Below are positions 1-23,471 of a stretch of 64,000 nt of DNA, one piece after another; within the stretch, counting starts at the first letter, position 1, and each line of letters begins with the position of its first letter. A program made the translations under genes and the position numbers. This stretch comes from Parapristionchus giblindavisi (Eukaryota; Nematoda; Chromadorea; Rhabditida; Diplogasteridae): NCBI GenBank assembly GCA_943737045.1, contig CALSFV010000398.1:62001-126000 (forward strand), given 5' to 3'. The notes under the pieces were generated by a model. It ran no database searches. It saw only the letters and a list, made by a program, of their open reading frames with translations, and was not told the DNA's origin.

Positions 1-58
1 TATTAACTAGGAATATCAGAGATTAAAGATCAAAGATAGAAAAAACAATGAAACTCAC

Positions 59-11424
<11,366 letters not shown>

Positions 11425-12583
11425 CTGAAATCAATAGTTTTAAAAATAGTAGTTGAGCACCTTCCGTACGCAGTTTTTGCCAGACTCCTTTACTATTGTG
11501 CAAATGTCTTTTCCTTCGTACCAAGAAGAACCCGGTAAATTTCATATCAAGGCTACCCTGAAGAATCCACGGAAATAGAGGGGGGGGTTCCTGGTAGGAA
11601 AAAACCGGGGGAAGGATAGAGCAACGGAGATGGAAGATGCTTTCATGCTGTGATCGGTGTCAATTGAAATTATAAAATGGCAACAAAAAATAAAATATAA
11701 TGAAATTTGAAATATCTCATTCAAATTGCTCAATTTCAATAAGGGAATCTCAAACACACAAAGAAAAAGTGCAGAGTGAAACTACAATTGAAAGAAGAAC
11801 ATCCATGTGTTAAAAAATATGAAGAACTGCACTCCCCTTCTCCCTCCCCAATTCCTACCACCCAATTTCCCATTCTCTTATTCACTTATTTATTCTTCGT
11901 TTCAAATGTTGTCACATCTTTATTGGATAAATAAATAAATATAACACACTGCAATTTCTCTTTTGGTCTCTTTGGCAAATATATACGTAAATCCCGCTAT
12001 TCAAGGCACACGAAGTCCTGCAGGAAATCACTGCTAGGCCGGTGAAATTTACGGGCAATTCAGCCCATGCAAATCGTTATCGAAATGACAAAATTGAAAA
12101 AAAGGATCTATTACTTTAACATGCGTTAAATCGTGCATAAATTAGTATATTGAGTAATTAGATTAGCATAATGCATAAAATTTACAAATTCAGAGATCCT
12201 TGATATTTTACTTTTTTTGTGAAGGACAGAATGGTACAAATATTGGTAAGGTAGAAAATATGCTCTGTCTAGAATTAAAAAAAGAGAGAGAATGAAAGGG
12301 AAAATTAAAAATGGGTTGTGTTGGATATTTTTTTAAAGAAAAAGATAATAAATCTAAACAGGTGCAGTATTTAGGGCAAGGTCCTAATGTCTATCACTCT
12401 ACTTGTGCAAGATAAAACTTGTACAGGTTAAATAGATGTTAGGTCATATTCAGTCCCTCCCCTGGCATCTCATCGCCATAGAGAATGTACGTCGACCTCG
12501 TTCTCTAAATTCCTCCTCCCTTCTCTCTCATTCTCGTACGAGATGTTCTGTTCTAAAAACTTGACTGCTTAGTTCTGATGAAC
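11425..12583. other. Intergenic stretch, no gene seen
   Basis: Upstream flank of the ZYG-11-like gene and left boundary of fragment E. It is AT-rich, with short G runs (11580-11613) and no reading frame having coding character. A promoter for the ZYG-11-like gene should be here, but no motif can be named. Confidence 0.5.
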
Positions 12584-13852
12584 GTTCGCGACGCATCTAA
12601 GATTTGATAATATACATTTGTCTGTTTTTGATGTCGTAATCGAGACTTTCTATCGTAAGGAATAAATTTTGATTTTGTATAGAAGTAGAAGCAATTCAGT
12701 GGAAAAAAAGAGAGAAAAGATAAAAGACCAAAGATCAAACCTTCATCTTGTGCCACCGTATCAACCATCGATAAGACGGACTCGTATACGTGGCGTTCTT
12801 CGTTCAGCAGAGCACTTACAGACATCTACAAAAGAAGGCATTCGCCCATTACTCACTTCACATTTCCTGGATCGACAATCAACAGAAATAATCGGATAAA
12901 ATAGTCACTATTTAGATGTAGAATATCAAAACTTGGATTAGAATAAAAAAGTAAAAGATGAAAAAATAATGAAGTTGTTCCCAGGAAAAAAAATGTTCCC
13001 GGAACGGGAAGTTGAAACGTACAATTAATTACAATATTTATTTATTTAATTATATGCAGATCGGAGAGACAATTATGTGTACTTCTGTGTGGAGTGTATG
13101 GACTTTATTCAAATGTCATTCACAAGTCAATTTTTAAATTAATAAAACTAAATATTTTAAAAAATAATTTTAAAAAATCAATATTTTACCGATCGGAAGC
13201 TAACATTCGGCCACTCCGCCAGTTCGAGAGCCTTCTTCTTATTGAAGACACTGTAAAGAATGACAGTAAGACTTATTTAGAAATCAATCGATCGCATACC
13301 TAATACTAATCACTTCTGACACCTTACTGCGTTGTAGCCATTCGATCATCAACTCCTACAAAAATATCGATTAAAAAATTAAACAGCATCGATTTCGAAA
13401 TCAACCTAAAAAAAGGAAAGTTCAAACAAAAAATAAACAAGTACAAATAAGAGTAATATGAAATGAAAAAGATCAATAGTCAAGAGAAATTCAACAGAGC
13501 TAAGTACCTTGATTCATATAAGAAAACCGATAAATATGCTCAGAGAGAATTTCACAACATTTTTTTAAAAAGATTCGTTTAGGAAAAAAAAAGAAACGCA
13601 AAAAAGTTATTTCTTGAAACCCGCGAGATCGGCGTTTCACAAAACTTTCAAGTTCTTTTAAAAGTTAAAATTATTGCTGCATATACAGTGGGTAAAATTA
13701 CCTCATTAGCCCTGTCGATCTTCGATTCCAATACTATCGCGAGCATGGGCCGAGCCGTGCAGTGCTGAAACGAAACACGCATAAGTTAAAGGATACACTC
13801 TGTCCGTTGTTCCCAGCCTACAGTATGCCACAACAAAGCACCATATACTGTA
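12584..13852 (-). pseudogene. Fragment E: diverged copy of middle exons of the zinc-finger/RS gene
   Basis: The sequence parallels 47562-48848. Recognisable exon pieces include MSVSALLNEERHVYESVLSM (12740-12825, Phe to Tyr relative to the parent), the exon with WPNVSF (about 13190-13250), the TVSEVTS-type exon near 13330 and the CTARPMLAMVLESKIDRANE exon (13700-13770). Both edges are abrupt: GTTCGCGACGCATCTAAG on the left and CACCATATACTGTA-like on the right. It lacks the parent's first and last exons and shows many substitutions and small indels, so it is older than duplication A/B. Expression is unlikely. Confidence 0.75.
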
Positions 13853-13859
13853 GCGATAC

Positions 13860-14606
13860 CGTAATTTTACATAAAATTAATTCTCACTATTTTCCATGGC
13901 GAATGTAAAATTTTTATTTGCTCAATTGCGTCTACATAGTGAGAACTACGGAAAATAAGAGAATTAATTTAATTTAAACATTTTTTTCGAAAATTCCCAA
14001 TTCCAGCGTTCGTTGACCGTTGATCGAAAAACTCTCCTTAGTAATAGTTTCTTAGAATTAGACAAGGATTCGAAGGCGCCCAATCCCGAATCGATTAGAT
14101 TCGAAATAAACTTTTTATGAAACGTCGCCAATCCTCACCACAATTGAATACAGCAAACAAAATTGATTCGTTCACAAACTTGTAATTTTTAAAAAATTAT
14201 ACTTTTTAATTTGAAGATGTGTTATGACATGTAGAAGTTATTAAGCAAATAAAAAATTGTAGTTCGCCATGGGAAAATAGTGAGAATTAATTTAATGTAA
14301 TATTTTTTTCAATTCCAGCGTTAGTTGACCTTTCCTCGAAAAACTCTCCTTAGTAATAGTTTCTTAGAATTAATCAAGGAGTCGATTACGCCCACTCCCG
14401 AATCGATTGGATTCGAAATAAACTTTTTAGGAAACGTCGTCAAAACACACCAATCGCACATCCTGAAGCGAATTTTCAATTTGAAGGAATTTCCAAGTAC
14501 CTGTGAACTACACTCATGGAGCCTGTAATTATCATACAAAAAATAGAAAAATCCATTTTTCGTCAATACCACACATATGTGGATTTTCTCAGATAGCGTG
14601 ATATAT
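13860..14606. repeat. Direct repeat bounding copy A, left side (about 1.5-2 units)
   Basis: A unit containing CTCTCCTTAGTAATAGTTTCTTAGAAT and CCCGAATCGATT(G/A)GATTCGAAATAAACTTTTTA in segments occurs at about 13960-14130 and again at 14285-14450. The second unit runs to a sharp end, CTCAGATAGCGTGATATA (14606), where copy A begins. The same unit ends at the equivalent point at 23956. Confidence 0.7.
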
Positions 14607-15252
14607 GTATTTATGATACTTAAAATGCGATCGATTTTAAGTCCTCGAGTTTTTTCTTTATCTAGAGGCCATCATCCAATTGCTTGCTCAAAATACGAAG
14701 CCAGAGAAGAGTGATCTTTTTCGCTCGCAGATATTATGTGAGGTTTATCCGTTTATCTTCTTTTATAGTTAAAAAATAAGAGATTATTCGAAATGCCCCA
14801 AGGTTCACTCATGTAACAAAAACGTCAATTAACAAGTCACCCTATTATCAAATTATTATTATTCAGAATTCATCAAAAGATGTGCATACTGTAAATCTAT
14901 AAATCGCCATGATATAATGAATATGTTTAATTTCGGGTGAAAACTCAATATTTATTCTCATTAAATCTTTGCACGATCGATTAATATAACAGAGATAAAA
15001 ACAGAAATGAAATTTTAAAGACAATTAATTGTGTAAACTCTAAGATCATCATATGCTTTACATTGATTACACATGTGGGGGTAAGATTCAATCTAGGTCA
15101 AATCAATGAAGAATGACTAAACGAATAATATTTCGTTACAAATAGAAACTGAATGTTTGAAACCGATCAAAGAATACAAATAAATTAGAGAGAAACGATT
15201 CAATCAATAATATTGTCCTCGGTTCACTGTAATGAATGATGTGGTATACACA

Positions 15253-15848
15253 TCAGTAGGGGAGTGTGTCAAACCTCATCGCCACTGGACTCCACAGAGG
15301 TGCGAAATTGCATCTCCCATCTTCTGTCTTGGTATCCATCCAAATCCGTGTATATGGAGGATTCGTAGTTTCTTTATTTATTGACGAAGCAATCACTATA
15401 TCTTCGTGCACTTGTTGGAACGACGTTTTTCCCTTAACGATTTTACTTATACTAGTTGTGGCTTGTGCATTAGTATGACGTACCGAATGCCATTGTTTTC
15501 CTTCTTTCATCGTGGGATGAGTGTGACTTAAATCAAAGTACCCCAGCGGCCTTCTGTTGTTACTTGCGGGCTCTTTCATTGCAATAACCACCAGCACATA
15601 TTTGGCCATTGATACCATCGATGTTCCAGACTCGCACTTGATGAGTAGATTTACATAATAGTGCTCGTTGATCTTGTTCGGTCCACTGATTCCCGGATTC
15701 ATTGCCGGGATATCATTTAACCGCACAATGCAGGCTCCTTCTGATAAAAATGAAATCGTTATTTCAAATAACTTTATGAGGACATACCATCGGGAAGAGG
15801 GTGGATGAAGTTGCATGCAGCGAGAATTATAATTATGAACGTAATCAT
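15253..15848 (-). CDS. Small secreted protein, copy A (182 residues)
   Basis: Two exons, 15788-15848 and 15253-15740, are joined across a 47-bp intron with GTATGT donor and TTTTTATCAG acceptor; the phase fits. The protein begins MITFIIIILAACNFIHPLPD, a short hydrophobic signal peptide with probable cleavage near the Pro/Asp. The mature part has three cysteines (in EGACIV, LIKCESG, DGRCNF). The segment NEHYYVNLLIKCESG followed by SMVSMAKYVLVVI vaguely recalls a cystatin-like beta hairpin, but the QxVxG motif is absent, so I give no family. It sits between inverted-repeat arms. An intact paralogue lies at 32471-33066 and a chimeric derivative at 28414-29126. Confidence 0.7.
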
Positions 15849-16302
15849 AGCTGAAAAGGGGAGTTGGAGTACTTTTAAATTAATAAACAAATAAGTCAAA
15901 GACGAGGAAAAAAGAAATAGAACAGAGTTATATCAAACTGAAATCGATGGAAAGACCACAGAGCAAGAGATAGAAGACAATCATATGGCAGTGAACACCT
16001 TTAGCATCTATCTCTCTCTCTTCCTCTATTTGCCAAGGTCTCTCCCTCTCCTTCTATTAGAATCTCTCCCTCTATACATCTGTCCTCCATCACCATCATC
16101 TGATCTGACGATCTGACCTGACCATCTGACCTCTCTACCTTCCCCCCTAACGAGAGAGAGAGAGAAGGTCTCTCTGTATTTGAATATGTCTTTCTATCCA
16201 TTTGACCTCTGATCTGTGTGGTGCACACAAAAATATAAAACAAGGAATTACGGGAAGAACTTGGATATATAAAGAAGAAGAGCACTTCTGGATGATACGC
16301 TG

Positions 16303-16506
16303 ATGGATTTGGGAGAGGATGAGATTCAGATCGAGGAGGTTGTCGATGCGGAAGAGGATGACAGATCCATTACTGCTGAGGCTATGTATTATTTCCTTCA
16401 CAGTGATCTCAACGGGTATTCTGATGATCCGAATATTTTTTCGATCATTCAGATTCCGATATCGGAAACATCGATTTCGTATTTCAAAATGCGTATTTTC
16501 CAATGA
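16303..16506 (+). CDS. Short acidic open frame, conserved in both copies (doubtful gene)
   Basis: A 67-codon frame starting MDLGEDEIQIEEVVDAEEDD is kept open in copy A and at 33512-33721 in copy B, with one residue change (Asp to His). The copies are too similar for this to show selection. A TTCCTTCACAG acceptor inside it could instead mark an exon edge. I do not recognise it; it may be non-coding sequence upstream of the secreted gene. Confidence 0.2.
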   Translation: MDLGEDEIQIEEVVDAEEDDRSITAEAMYYFLHSDLNGYSDDPNIFSIIQIPISETSISYFKMRIFQ

Positions 16507-17733
16507 TTCCATGGATATCTAAAAAAAATATGTATATCTTTGCTATAAAAGATATAAATATTTTGTTAACTTGGGTAAGTTTACTAAAAAAAATTTAAAT
16601 TTAAAAAAAGTAATAACTTTGATAAAATAAAGACTGATTATATTGGTACAGATTTCGTGTAAAAAAATGGAAATATTTGCGAAAGAAAAGATCAGTCATC
16701 TCGTGCATCGTCATTTGAGCAAGTAATTGCATGATGGCCTCTGGATACAGTAACATGAGATGTACTGTAATTGTAGACATTTATTGATTTTCATCTGTAC
16801 CACTTCATTTTGCTTTATCTTAAAATTATCTTCTGACTAGTTTTTTCAATGTTCATTCATATAGTGACAAAAGCATACACTAATCTAATAACACGATTGC
16901 TGAAGATTATTATACAAACTTGACGAATTCCGTCAACATAGCGAGAAGGAGATTCATTGATCATAAAAAGTTATCGAAAGCACAATGATAACATAAACCA
17001 CTTTTACGAAAAAATGAAAGGATGAAAAATAGTTAATATTTCATGAATCACTGCATGAGAACCAACAATCTCACAATCAGAGATATTTAAAAGCATTACT
17101 TTACATAAATTTAAAACTGTTCTAGTCGTTCTCTTATCCACTAGGTCATGGGCCACCTATTACATGAAAAGTCATGTACTCACTTGAACCTCTACAACTG
17201 TACCGATGTACGGCTCCGCCCATTTCAGGTGGACCCTACATATACATATACTGATTTTGACTCCGCCCATTTTACATCGCGGGCTTGGACACCACATGCC
17301 AACATGAACACACCCAAAAATCTTTATCAATACTAAAATGAAGATCGTCAGAGTACGCATCTGAAAAGAAACTCCGTAGGTGTTCATCTTCCTCTGACGG
17401 TCGAGTAGATTATCCACAATGGCGTTGATCTTCATCCCTCGATTCTTCAGAATCCAATCACCGAAGTCGATGATGCCCAACGTTCATAGATGCCTCGGCT
17501 GCTGGCTCTGTAACGAATTCGAATGATTTCGAGAGATGACAGAGGGGGAGGGGTAAAGATCAAAGATCAACTTGAATAAGCGACAACAGGACAAAAGAGG
17601 TACAATGCATGCAAATGAAAACAGGAGATCGAAAGAAAGAGGGAAATAAAGTGAAAGACAGAGGGAAATGATACAATCAGAGAGAGAGAGGTAGAGGCGG
17701 CAACATTACGACAGTTCGAAACGTCGGTTATGC

Positions 17734-17826
17734 GGTGTTACATTTTTCAAAACGTGCGCACGCCGCAACGACGGAGACGCGGAGGAGGGGGTTACGGCGT
17801 GCGCACGTTTTGAAAATGTAACACCA
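17734..17826. repeat. 93-bp hairpin (GGTGTTACATTTTTCAAAACGT ends)
   Basis: The segment GGTGTTACATTTTTCAAAAC...GCGCACGCCG folds back on the sequence ending GTTTTGAAAATGTAACACC. It is present in the left arm of the giant inverted repeat in A and in B (35442-35533) and absent from the right arms, so it inserted after the arms formed but before the A/B duplication. Confidence 0.65.
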
Positions 17827-18828
17827 CCTTAGGGAACATTTATTGCAGAAATAGAATGTTCGGGAAGGCGGAGACTCTGAAACATGGGCGGTATTCATGG
17901 TTTCAGAGAGAGAGAGAAAATATCGAAATTCAAAGATTTTCAGAAGGGACTGCCGAAATAGAGAAGGATAGAGACAGAGGGAGGTAAAGAGGGAGAGACT
18001 GAATAAATATTGATCGAAATAATACAAAATGGACTGTATTCGAATGGAAAGAAGAATACAATGCAAGAGACAGGAACAAGATGACAAAAAAGATCAAAGA
18101 TCAACTTAAACAGTCGTGGAACAAGGAGATGACGGAAAACAAGACCAATGATCACAAACAACGAGAACATAAATGAGAACACGAAAAATGATAATCGGTG
18201 ATCATATGCAAATTGCTCTGCAATGGATAAAGTTTTAGACAATAGCGGTAAAGTATGCAAATGGGGAAAGAGATCAAAGATCAAGTCAAAAGAGGACATA
18301 GCAAAATTACGAAAACGAGTATAGCAACCAACGTGTACTTTCAATGAAATTGTCGGGAAGAATGGATGGTGAACAACAATCCATAACCAATATCGATGGT
18401 AGATCATGTTCACGTGCTGTCTTTCCTTCCTTGGACTCTCTCAATTATCCATACTCTCTCACTCTGTCTCTGTCTTTGTCTGCACTCTCTTCTGTCTGGA
18501 CACTCTCTCCTCTGATCAAACAATCATCACATAACAATAGGATGATACTTTGATCAGAGTGATCTACCGTCGATAGTGTTTATCCATCATTGATTCCTTC
18601 CCTTCTCTGTCATTTCCAAGCCAGATTCAAAAGAGGCGCGTGCTATCCTCTCCATACCTTTTCTGCATTCCTATACCTTTCTGTCATTCTAGATCTCCAT
18701 CGCTCTAATCATTCCTCCATACATTGTACATTTGTTGCCTATCCAGTCACCCATTGAATTCCACTTTTTTCATATGATTCATTGCCTTATGAAAACCACG
18801 ACTCCCTATTCTGTTAATTTCATTTGTA

Positions 18829-19020
18829 CACTCACAGAAATAAACCCTAGCTCATGTACCCCTGTGCACCAAACACTAAACGGTTAGGGTTTGAAACACT
18901 TGTATTTAAGGGTTCTCAGAATAGGGTTTTTAAACCCTTAAATAAAAGTGTTTCAAACCCTAACCGTTTAGTGTTTGGTGCACAGGGGTACATGAGCTAG
19001 GGTTTTTTTTTCTGTGAGTG
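18829..19020. mobile_element. 192-bp foldback MITE with TA target duplication
   Basis: The element starts CACTCACAGAAATAAACCC and ends with the matching GGGTTTTTTTTTCTGTGAGTG arm; the arms are about 75 bp. TA flanks each side (18827-18828 and 19021-19022), as in Tc1/mariner-type elements. The corresponding place in copy B (about 36534) lacks it, together with about 15-20 bp of flank. Confidence 0.8.
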
Positions 19021-20380
19021 TAGTTTGTGTTTTCCGTCATCTCCTCGTTCCACGACTGTTCAAGTTGATCTTTGATCTTTTCGTCATCTTGTTCCTGTCT
19101 CTTGCATTGTATTCTTCTTTCCATTCGAATACAGTCCATTTAGTTTTATTTCGATCAATATTTATTCAGTCTCTCCCTCTTTACCTCCCTCTGTCTCTAT
19201 CCTTCTATTTCGGCAGTCCCTTCTGAAAATCTTTGAATTTCGATATTTTCTCTCTCTCTGAAACCATGAATACCGCCCATGTTCCAGAATTTCCGCTTTC
19301 CCGAACGTTCTATTTCTGAAATCGATGCTTTCGAACCGACGTTTCGGACTGTCATAGCCTCTACCTCTCTATGCTTTTATCATTTCGCTCTGCTTTTCCC
19401 TTTCCTTTATCCTTCTCTATCGACCTCCTGTTTTCATTTGCATACATCGTGCTTTTGTTGTCTATCCATTCACCCATTATATTCCTATTTGCATAATATT
19501 CATTATATTATGAAGCCAGGTGTTCCTATTCTGTTAATTTCATTTGATGTTTTCAATTGTCCCTTTCCTGTTGTCGCTTATTCAAGTTGATCTTTGATCT
19601 TTAACCCCCCTCCTCTCCATCTCTCGAAATCATTCGAATTCGTTACAGAGCCAGCAGCCGAGGCATCTATGAACGTTGGGCATCATCGACTTCGGTGATT
19701 GGATTCTGAAGAATCGAGGGATGAAGATCAACGCCATTGTGGATAATCTACTCGACCATCAGAGGAAGATGAACACCTACGGAGTTTCTTTTCAGATGCG
19801 TACTCTGACGATCTTCTTTTTAGTATTGATAAAGATTTTTGGGTGTGTTCATGTTGGTATGTGGTGTCCAAGCCCGCGAAGTTAAATGGGCGGAGTCAAA
19901 ATCAGTATATGTACGCGTAGGGTCCACCTGAAGGGCGGAGCCACACATCGAGACAGTTGTAGAGTTTCAAGTGAGTATATGCAGATCCTTTGACTTCTCA
20001 TAGAATAGCATGGAGATGAACTAGAAATCCGAACTGTTGGTCGGCATGAAAGTTCAATCCCCCGAGCAGTATTGCATTTATGTAAGCCATGAATATGCTC
20101 AATTTCAGTTGAAAAATCAATATTTATTCTCGGTAATCTTCGCACGAACGACTACTATAATAACAAAGATAGAAACAGAAATGAAATTTAAAGAAAGTTA
20201 ATTGTGTAAACTCTAAGATCATCATATGCTTTACAATGATTACACATGCGGGGGTAAGATTCAATCTAAATCAGGAATCAGGATAAGGAATGACTAAACG
20301 TATAATATTCCGATACAAATAGAAACTGCATGTTTGAAACCGGACAAAGTATACAAATAAATTAGAACGAAACGATTCAA

Positions 20381-23358
20381 TCAATAATATTGTCCGCTAC
20401 CGTAACCAGGTTGAGATCCGTAATTGGGAGGATAGGCTCTGTACTGGCCAGACTGGTCATAATATCCTTGTGGCTGTTGTTGTTGTTGCTGCTGTGGTCT
20501 TGGTGGCAGATGCGCAGGTGGCTGTTGAGCGTAGTGCTGCTGTTGTTGTTGTGGCTGGCCACTGTTCCACTGTCCGCCAGTGGCGATAGCGCTCGCCGCG
20601 CCATAATAGTCCTGGCCAGCCGCGGGCGCTGGTGCCTTGGGGGCGGCATGCGCCTGTGCAGCCGCAGCGAGATGAGGTTGGGCGGGCGGTGTCGCCTTGT
20701 TCCTCACAGCCCATTGCTGACGAATCTTCTCCATACGCTCTTGCTACAAAGAAATATTATATTATTATTAATATTATTTAATGATTCAATATTGATTCAT
20801 TATGTATAATAAAATAAAAAAAGTTTAAAAAATATAATAAAATTGCTGTATCCAACACACCAATCCAACTCGGTGATTTCATGTTTTTGCAATTAGACAT
20901 ATGAAACTTTCTAAAACTTTTTTCAGTACACAACGCATTGCCTGTTTAATCTATAAAACATACATGTGCTATCTGCCTCGCATCGGGACTGTCAGCTGCA
21001 GAGGGAGCAGCAGGCTGAAATATATAATATTAAAACGATTGTCTATTTGACCGTTATTTGTGGAGTAGTCAAGAATTAGCCAGAAACTTTAAAAAAAGAA
21101 AATCCGACTCATGATGACTACTGACCTGCTGACTCGGTTGCGCAGCTGGAGGCGCGGCTGGCGCTGCCTTGGACGCGGGCGTCGGTGCAGCAGCAGTAGT
21201 GCTCTTCCCGTCGAACATCTCCTCCAGACTGTCCCAGTCATCGTCGATAGTGATCTGCAATCAATCGATATAATCTATCGATAATCCATGATTCAATCGC
21301 TCGTACCTCTTCAATAACACGATTGGCCGCGGGAGGTGCGGCTGGCGCCTTAGCGACAGGAGCAGGAGCGCGTTGCTGTTGCTGTGGAGGCTGTTGTTGT
21401 TGAGGTTGTTGTTGTTGCACAGGTGGAGTAGCACCAGCCGCGACTCCTCCATTCGATCTACCATAATCGGGTGGCATCGGTCGTCTGCCCTCATACTCCA
21501 TTGATCGGGACTGAGGCTGCAGTGAGCGGTCGTACGCGGCCATTGCAGCCGCACGCTGGTCACGCGGATCCGCGGACGCGGATGGAGGGACGGCCATTCT
21601 CGGATCCATACGAGGATCGGCACGCGGGTCACGGTACGCGTCGCGCGGATCACGCGTATCGTACGCGGAGGTAGGCGGACGAGCGGCGGGAGCCGGAGCG
21701 GGCGCGCGTCCATACGGGTCGTCATAGTACCGAGCGCGTGGGTCACGCGGATCGAGCCCGGGCGGAAGCGGTGCGGACGCACGCGGATCTCCTCTCAAAT
21801 CCTCATATCGAGCAAGCATCCGCGGATCGGAACGAGGATCCATGCGCGGATCGTGGTAGCCGCCAGGTGGACGCGACGGAAGCGGAGCAGGTCCTCGCGG
21901 ATCGTACGCGCGCGGATCACGCGGATCAGGACGACGATCACCCTCGTACACGTACGATGATGTAGGACCGTACGGCTGCAAAATTTAACGATTGATATAC
22001 AGGAAATTAGATTCTTGTCATTAGCAAGTTGCCAACAGCAGAGTCATACGAGAGCAATCTTTGCCGCTGGAAATTAAAATCGGGTGGTTGGGAGGCAAAT
22101 CTTCATTTTTGAATGAATTTTGGCTAATATTTTTTTCATTTTTGAGCAAAATCGGGTGGATCGTGTGCAAAAACCGGGATGTTTCTTGCCGCTAGCGACA
22201 ATACCGCCCACGTATGAGCAAAGTGTACTACTACTCACATCTCGTCTATCGTACGCGGATGGTGGTGGGGGTCGAGCGGCGGCCAATGGAGGGCCACGAC
22301 GAATCGAATCCAGCTGGTTCTTGATGCTCAATAGCATATCCTCAATGTCCGATGGAACTGCAAACAATCAGTGATTAAACCGTGTGACGTATTATAGCCA
22401 AGTATCATTTTTTATTATTTATTATTTATTTATCGTACACCACAAGGGTGCTTCATTAAGAACAAAATATTGGAAAATATGCGTGTACACATAAATTACG
22501 TGAAATTATCACACTCACTTCTTTGGGGCGCGCCACGTTGAGGCGGAGGTGCGTCTCGAGGTGAACGCGCGTACGGATCCGCGTAACCCGCGGGCGGCGC
22601 TCTCGCGGATGCTCCGTACGGAGAGGCACCATGAGACGGCTGGTGAGGCTGACCGGGAGACGAGACGCCAATGCCAAAGTCCTACAAGAACACGCAATCA
22701 ATAGTTCAAATGCAATGCGCCCAAAGCTACCGTAACCAACTAAGATACAGTACCTGTAGATTGATAGATGGCTTTGCAGCGGCGGTAGACGGCTGTCCTC
22801 CGACCATATCGATCAACTGCTTGAGCATATCCTGCGTGTTCTCGCCACGCTCTGTTAGGCCGACCTTAACCAGTTGGTGATGAGGAGATCAAAGATCAAA
22901 AATAATGAGGAATTCAAAGGTACTGAAATTAGGGATTAAGGATACGGAATAAGGACAGAGGGATTACAGATTGGGACATGCTCAAAAATCTATGGAATAA
23001 TTCATCAATATTTTAGTCCATCTAGGATTTCTCTAATAGGTAAGTAGAGCTATGGTAAATATAGTACAGGGAACCGGACACATACTCAACGAGATCTTAT
23101 TCTAAGTGATCTAATTGTAAGTGAGTGGTCTATGGGTCTTGTATTGTGATAAGGCCCAATCGATAACGCCACGGCCCATATCTACCGTACCTCTTCATAA
23201 ATCTTCTCTATATCCCTCTGCGTCATCTGTGTGCCTCTCTCAGCTTCCTGTTGGAGGGCCACGAGTACACCGAGTAGCTTCCGCTTCGATGACTCCGGAT
23301 CATCCGGAATGCGCGCACGCGTCGCGGCCGGAGCGGCAGCACGAGATGCGCTGAACAT
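20381..23358 (-). CDS. Duplicated C-terminal part of the zinc-finger/RS gene (copy A)
   Basis: It carries the last exons of the large gene with open frames and unchanged splice sites: 23192-23350 region (ASRAAAPAATRARI), 22756-22872, 22514-22680, 22238-22361, 21307-21975, 21131-21257, 20964-21013 and 20381-20750 (stop). The upstream exons are missing because the duplication breaks at 23471. An in-frame ATG (23356-23358, encoding MFSASR) straddles the former splice acceptor, so a shortened ~630-residue protein could start there if the acceptor is not used. The poly-Gln run in the last exon is three residues longer than in copy B. The product would be a Pro/Gln/Tyr-rich low-complexity tail with DPR repeats. 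It may be a transcribed gene or a dead fragment. Confidence 0.5.
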
Positions 23359-23471
23359 TGTTCATATTAATCATCATACATTTTTATAACGTGTTCATAT
23401 CATACATTTTTCCATATTATTATGTTCTTAAAAATTTCAAACACAACTCATTTTTAGACTCTTTCTTTATA

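Larger units (their letters stand above)
14640..16860. repeat. Inverted-repeat arms around secreted gene A (left arm truncated)
   Basis: About 90 bp at 14655-14745 (CAGAGGCCATCATCCAATTG...) is the reverse complement of 16685-16775. In copy B the left arm is complete (about 31789-31966), so copy A has lost roughly 90 bp of it. The arms bracket the secreted-protein gene and the sequence upstream of it. Confidence 0.6.
17178..19976. repeat. Giant inverted repeat, copy A (arms about 0.95 kb)
   Basis: The left arm (about 17178-18145) and right arm (about 19028-19976) are reverse complements; both contain the stretch encoding DWILKNRGMKINAIVDNLLD and the sequence ending TTCAAGTGAGT. The loop is about 0.9 kb. 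It lies downstream of the tail exon of gene copy A. The same structure occurs at 34887-37483. A 60-100 codon frame beginning GIIDFGDWILKN runs outward in all four arms; I do not recognise it. Confidence 0.8.
14607..23471. repeat. Segmental duplication, copy A (partner 31738-40968)
   Basis: Base-by-base reading shows co-linear, nearly identical sequence over the whole interval, with an offset of 17.13 kb at the left and 17.50 kb at the right. At the right break, 23471 leaves the homology exactly where copy B continues into the native intron of the zinc-finger/RS gene (40969). Coding parts differ at only a few positions, for example three residue changes in the 248-residue exon at 21238-21981, so the event is recent. 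A is bounded on both sides by the same ~0.47-kb repeat. Confidence 0.9.

Noticed and set aside
21261..21782. 173-codon Arg-rich frame overlapping the DPR-repeat exon
   Set aside because: It is a shadow frame of a low-complexity exon; the native frame is fixed by splice phases on both sides.
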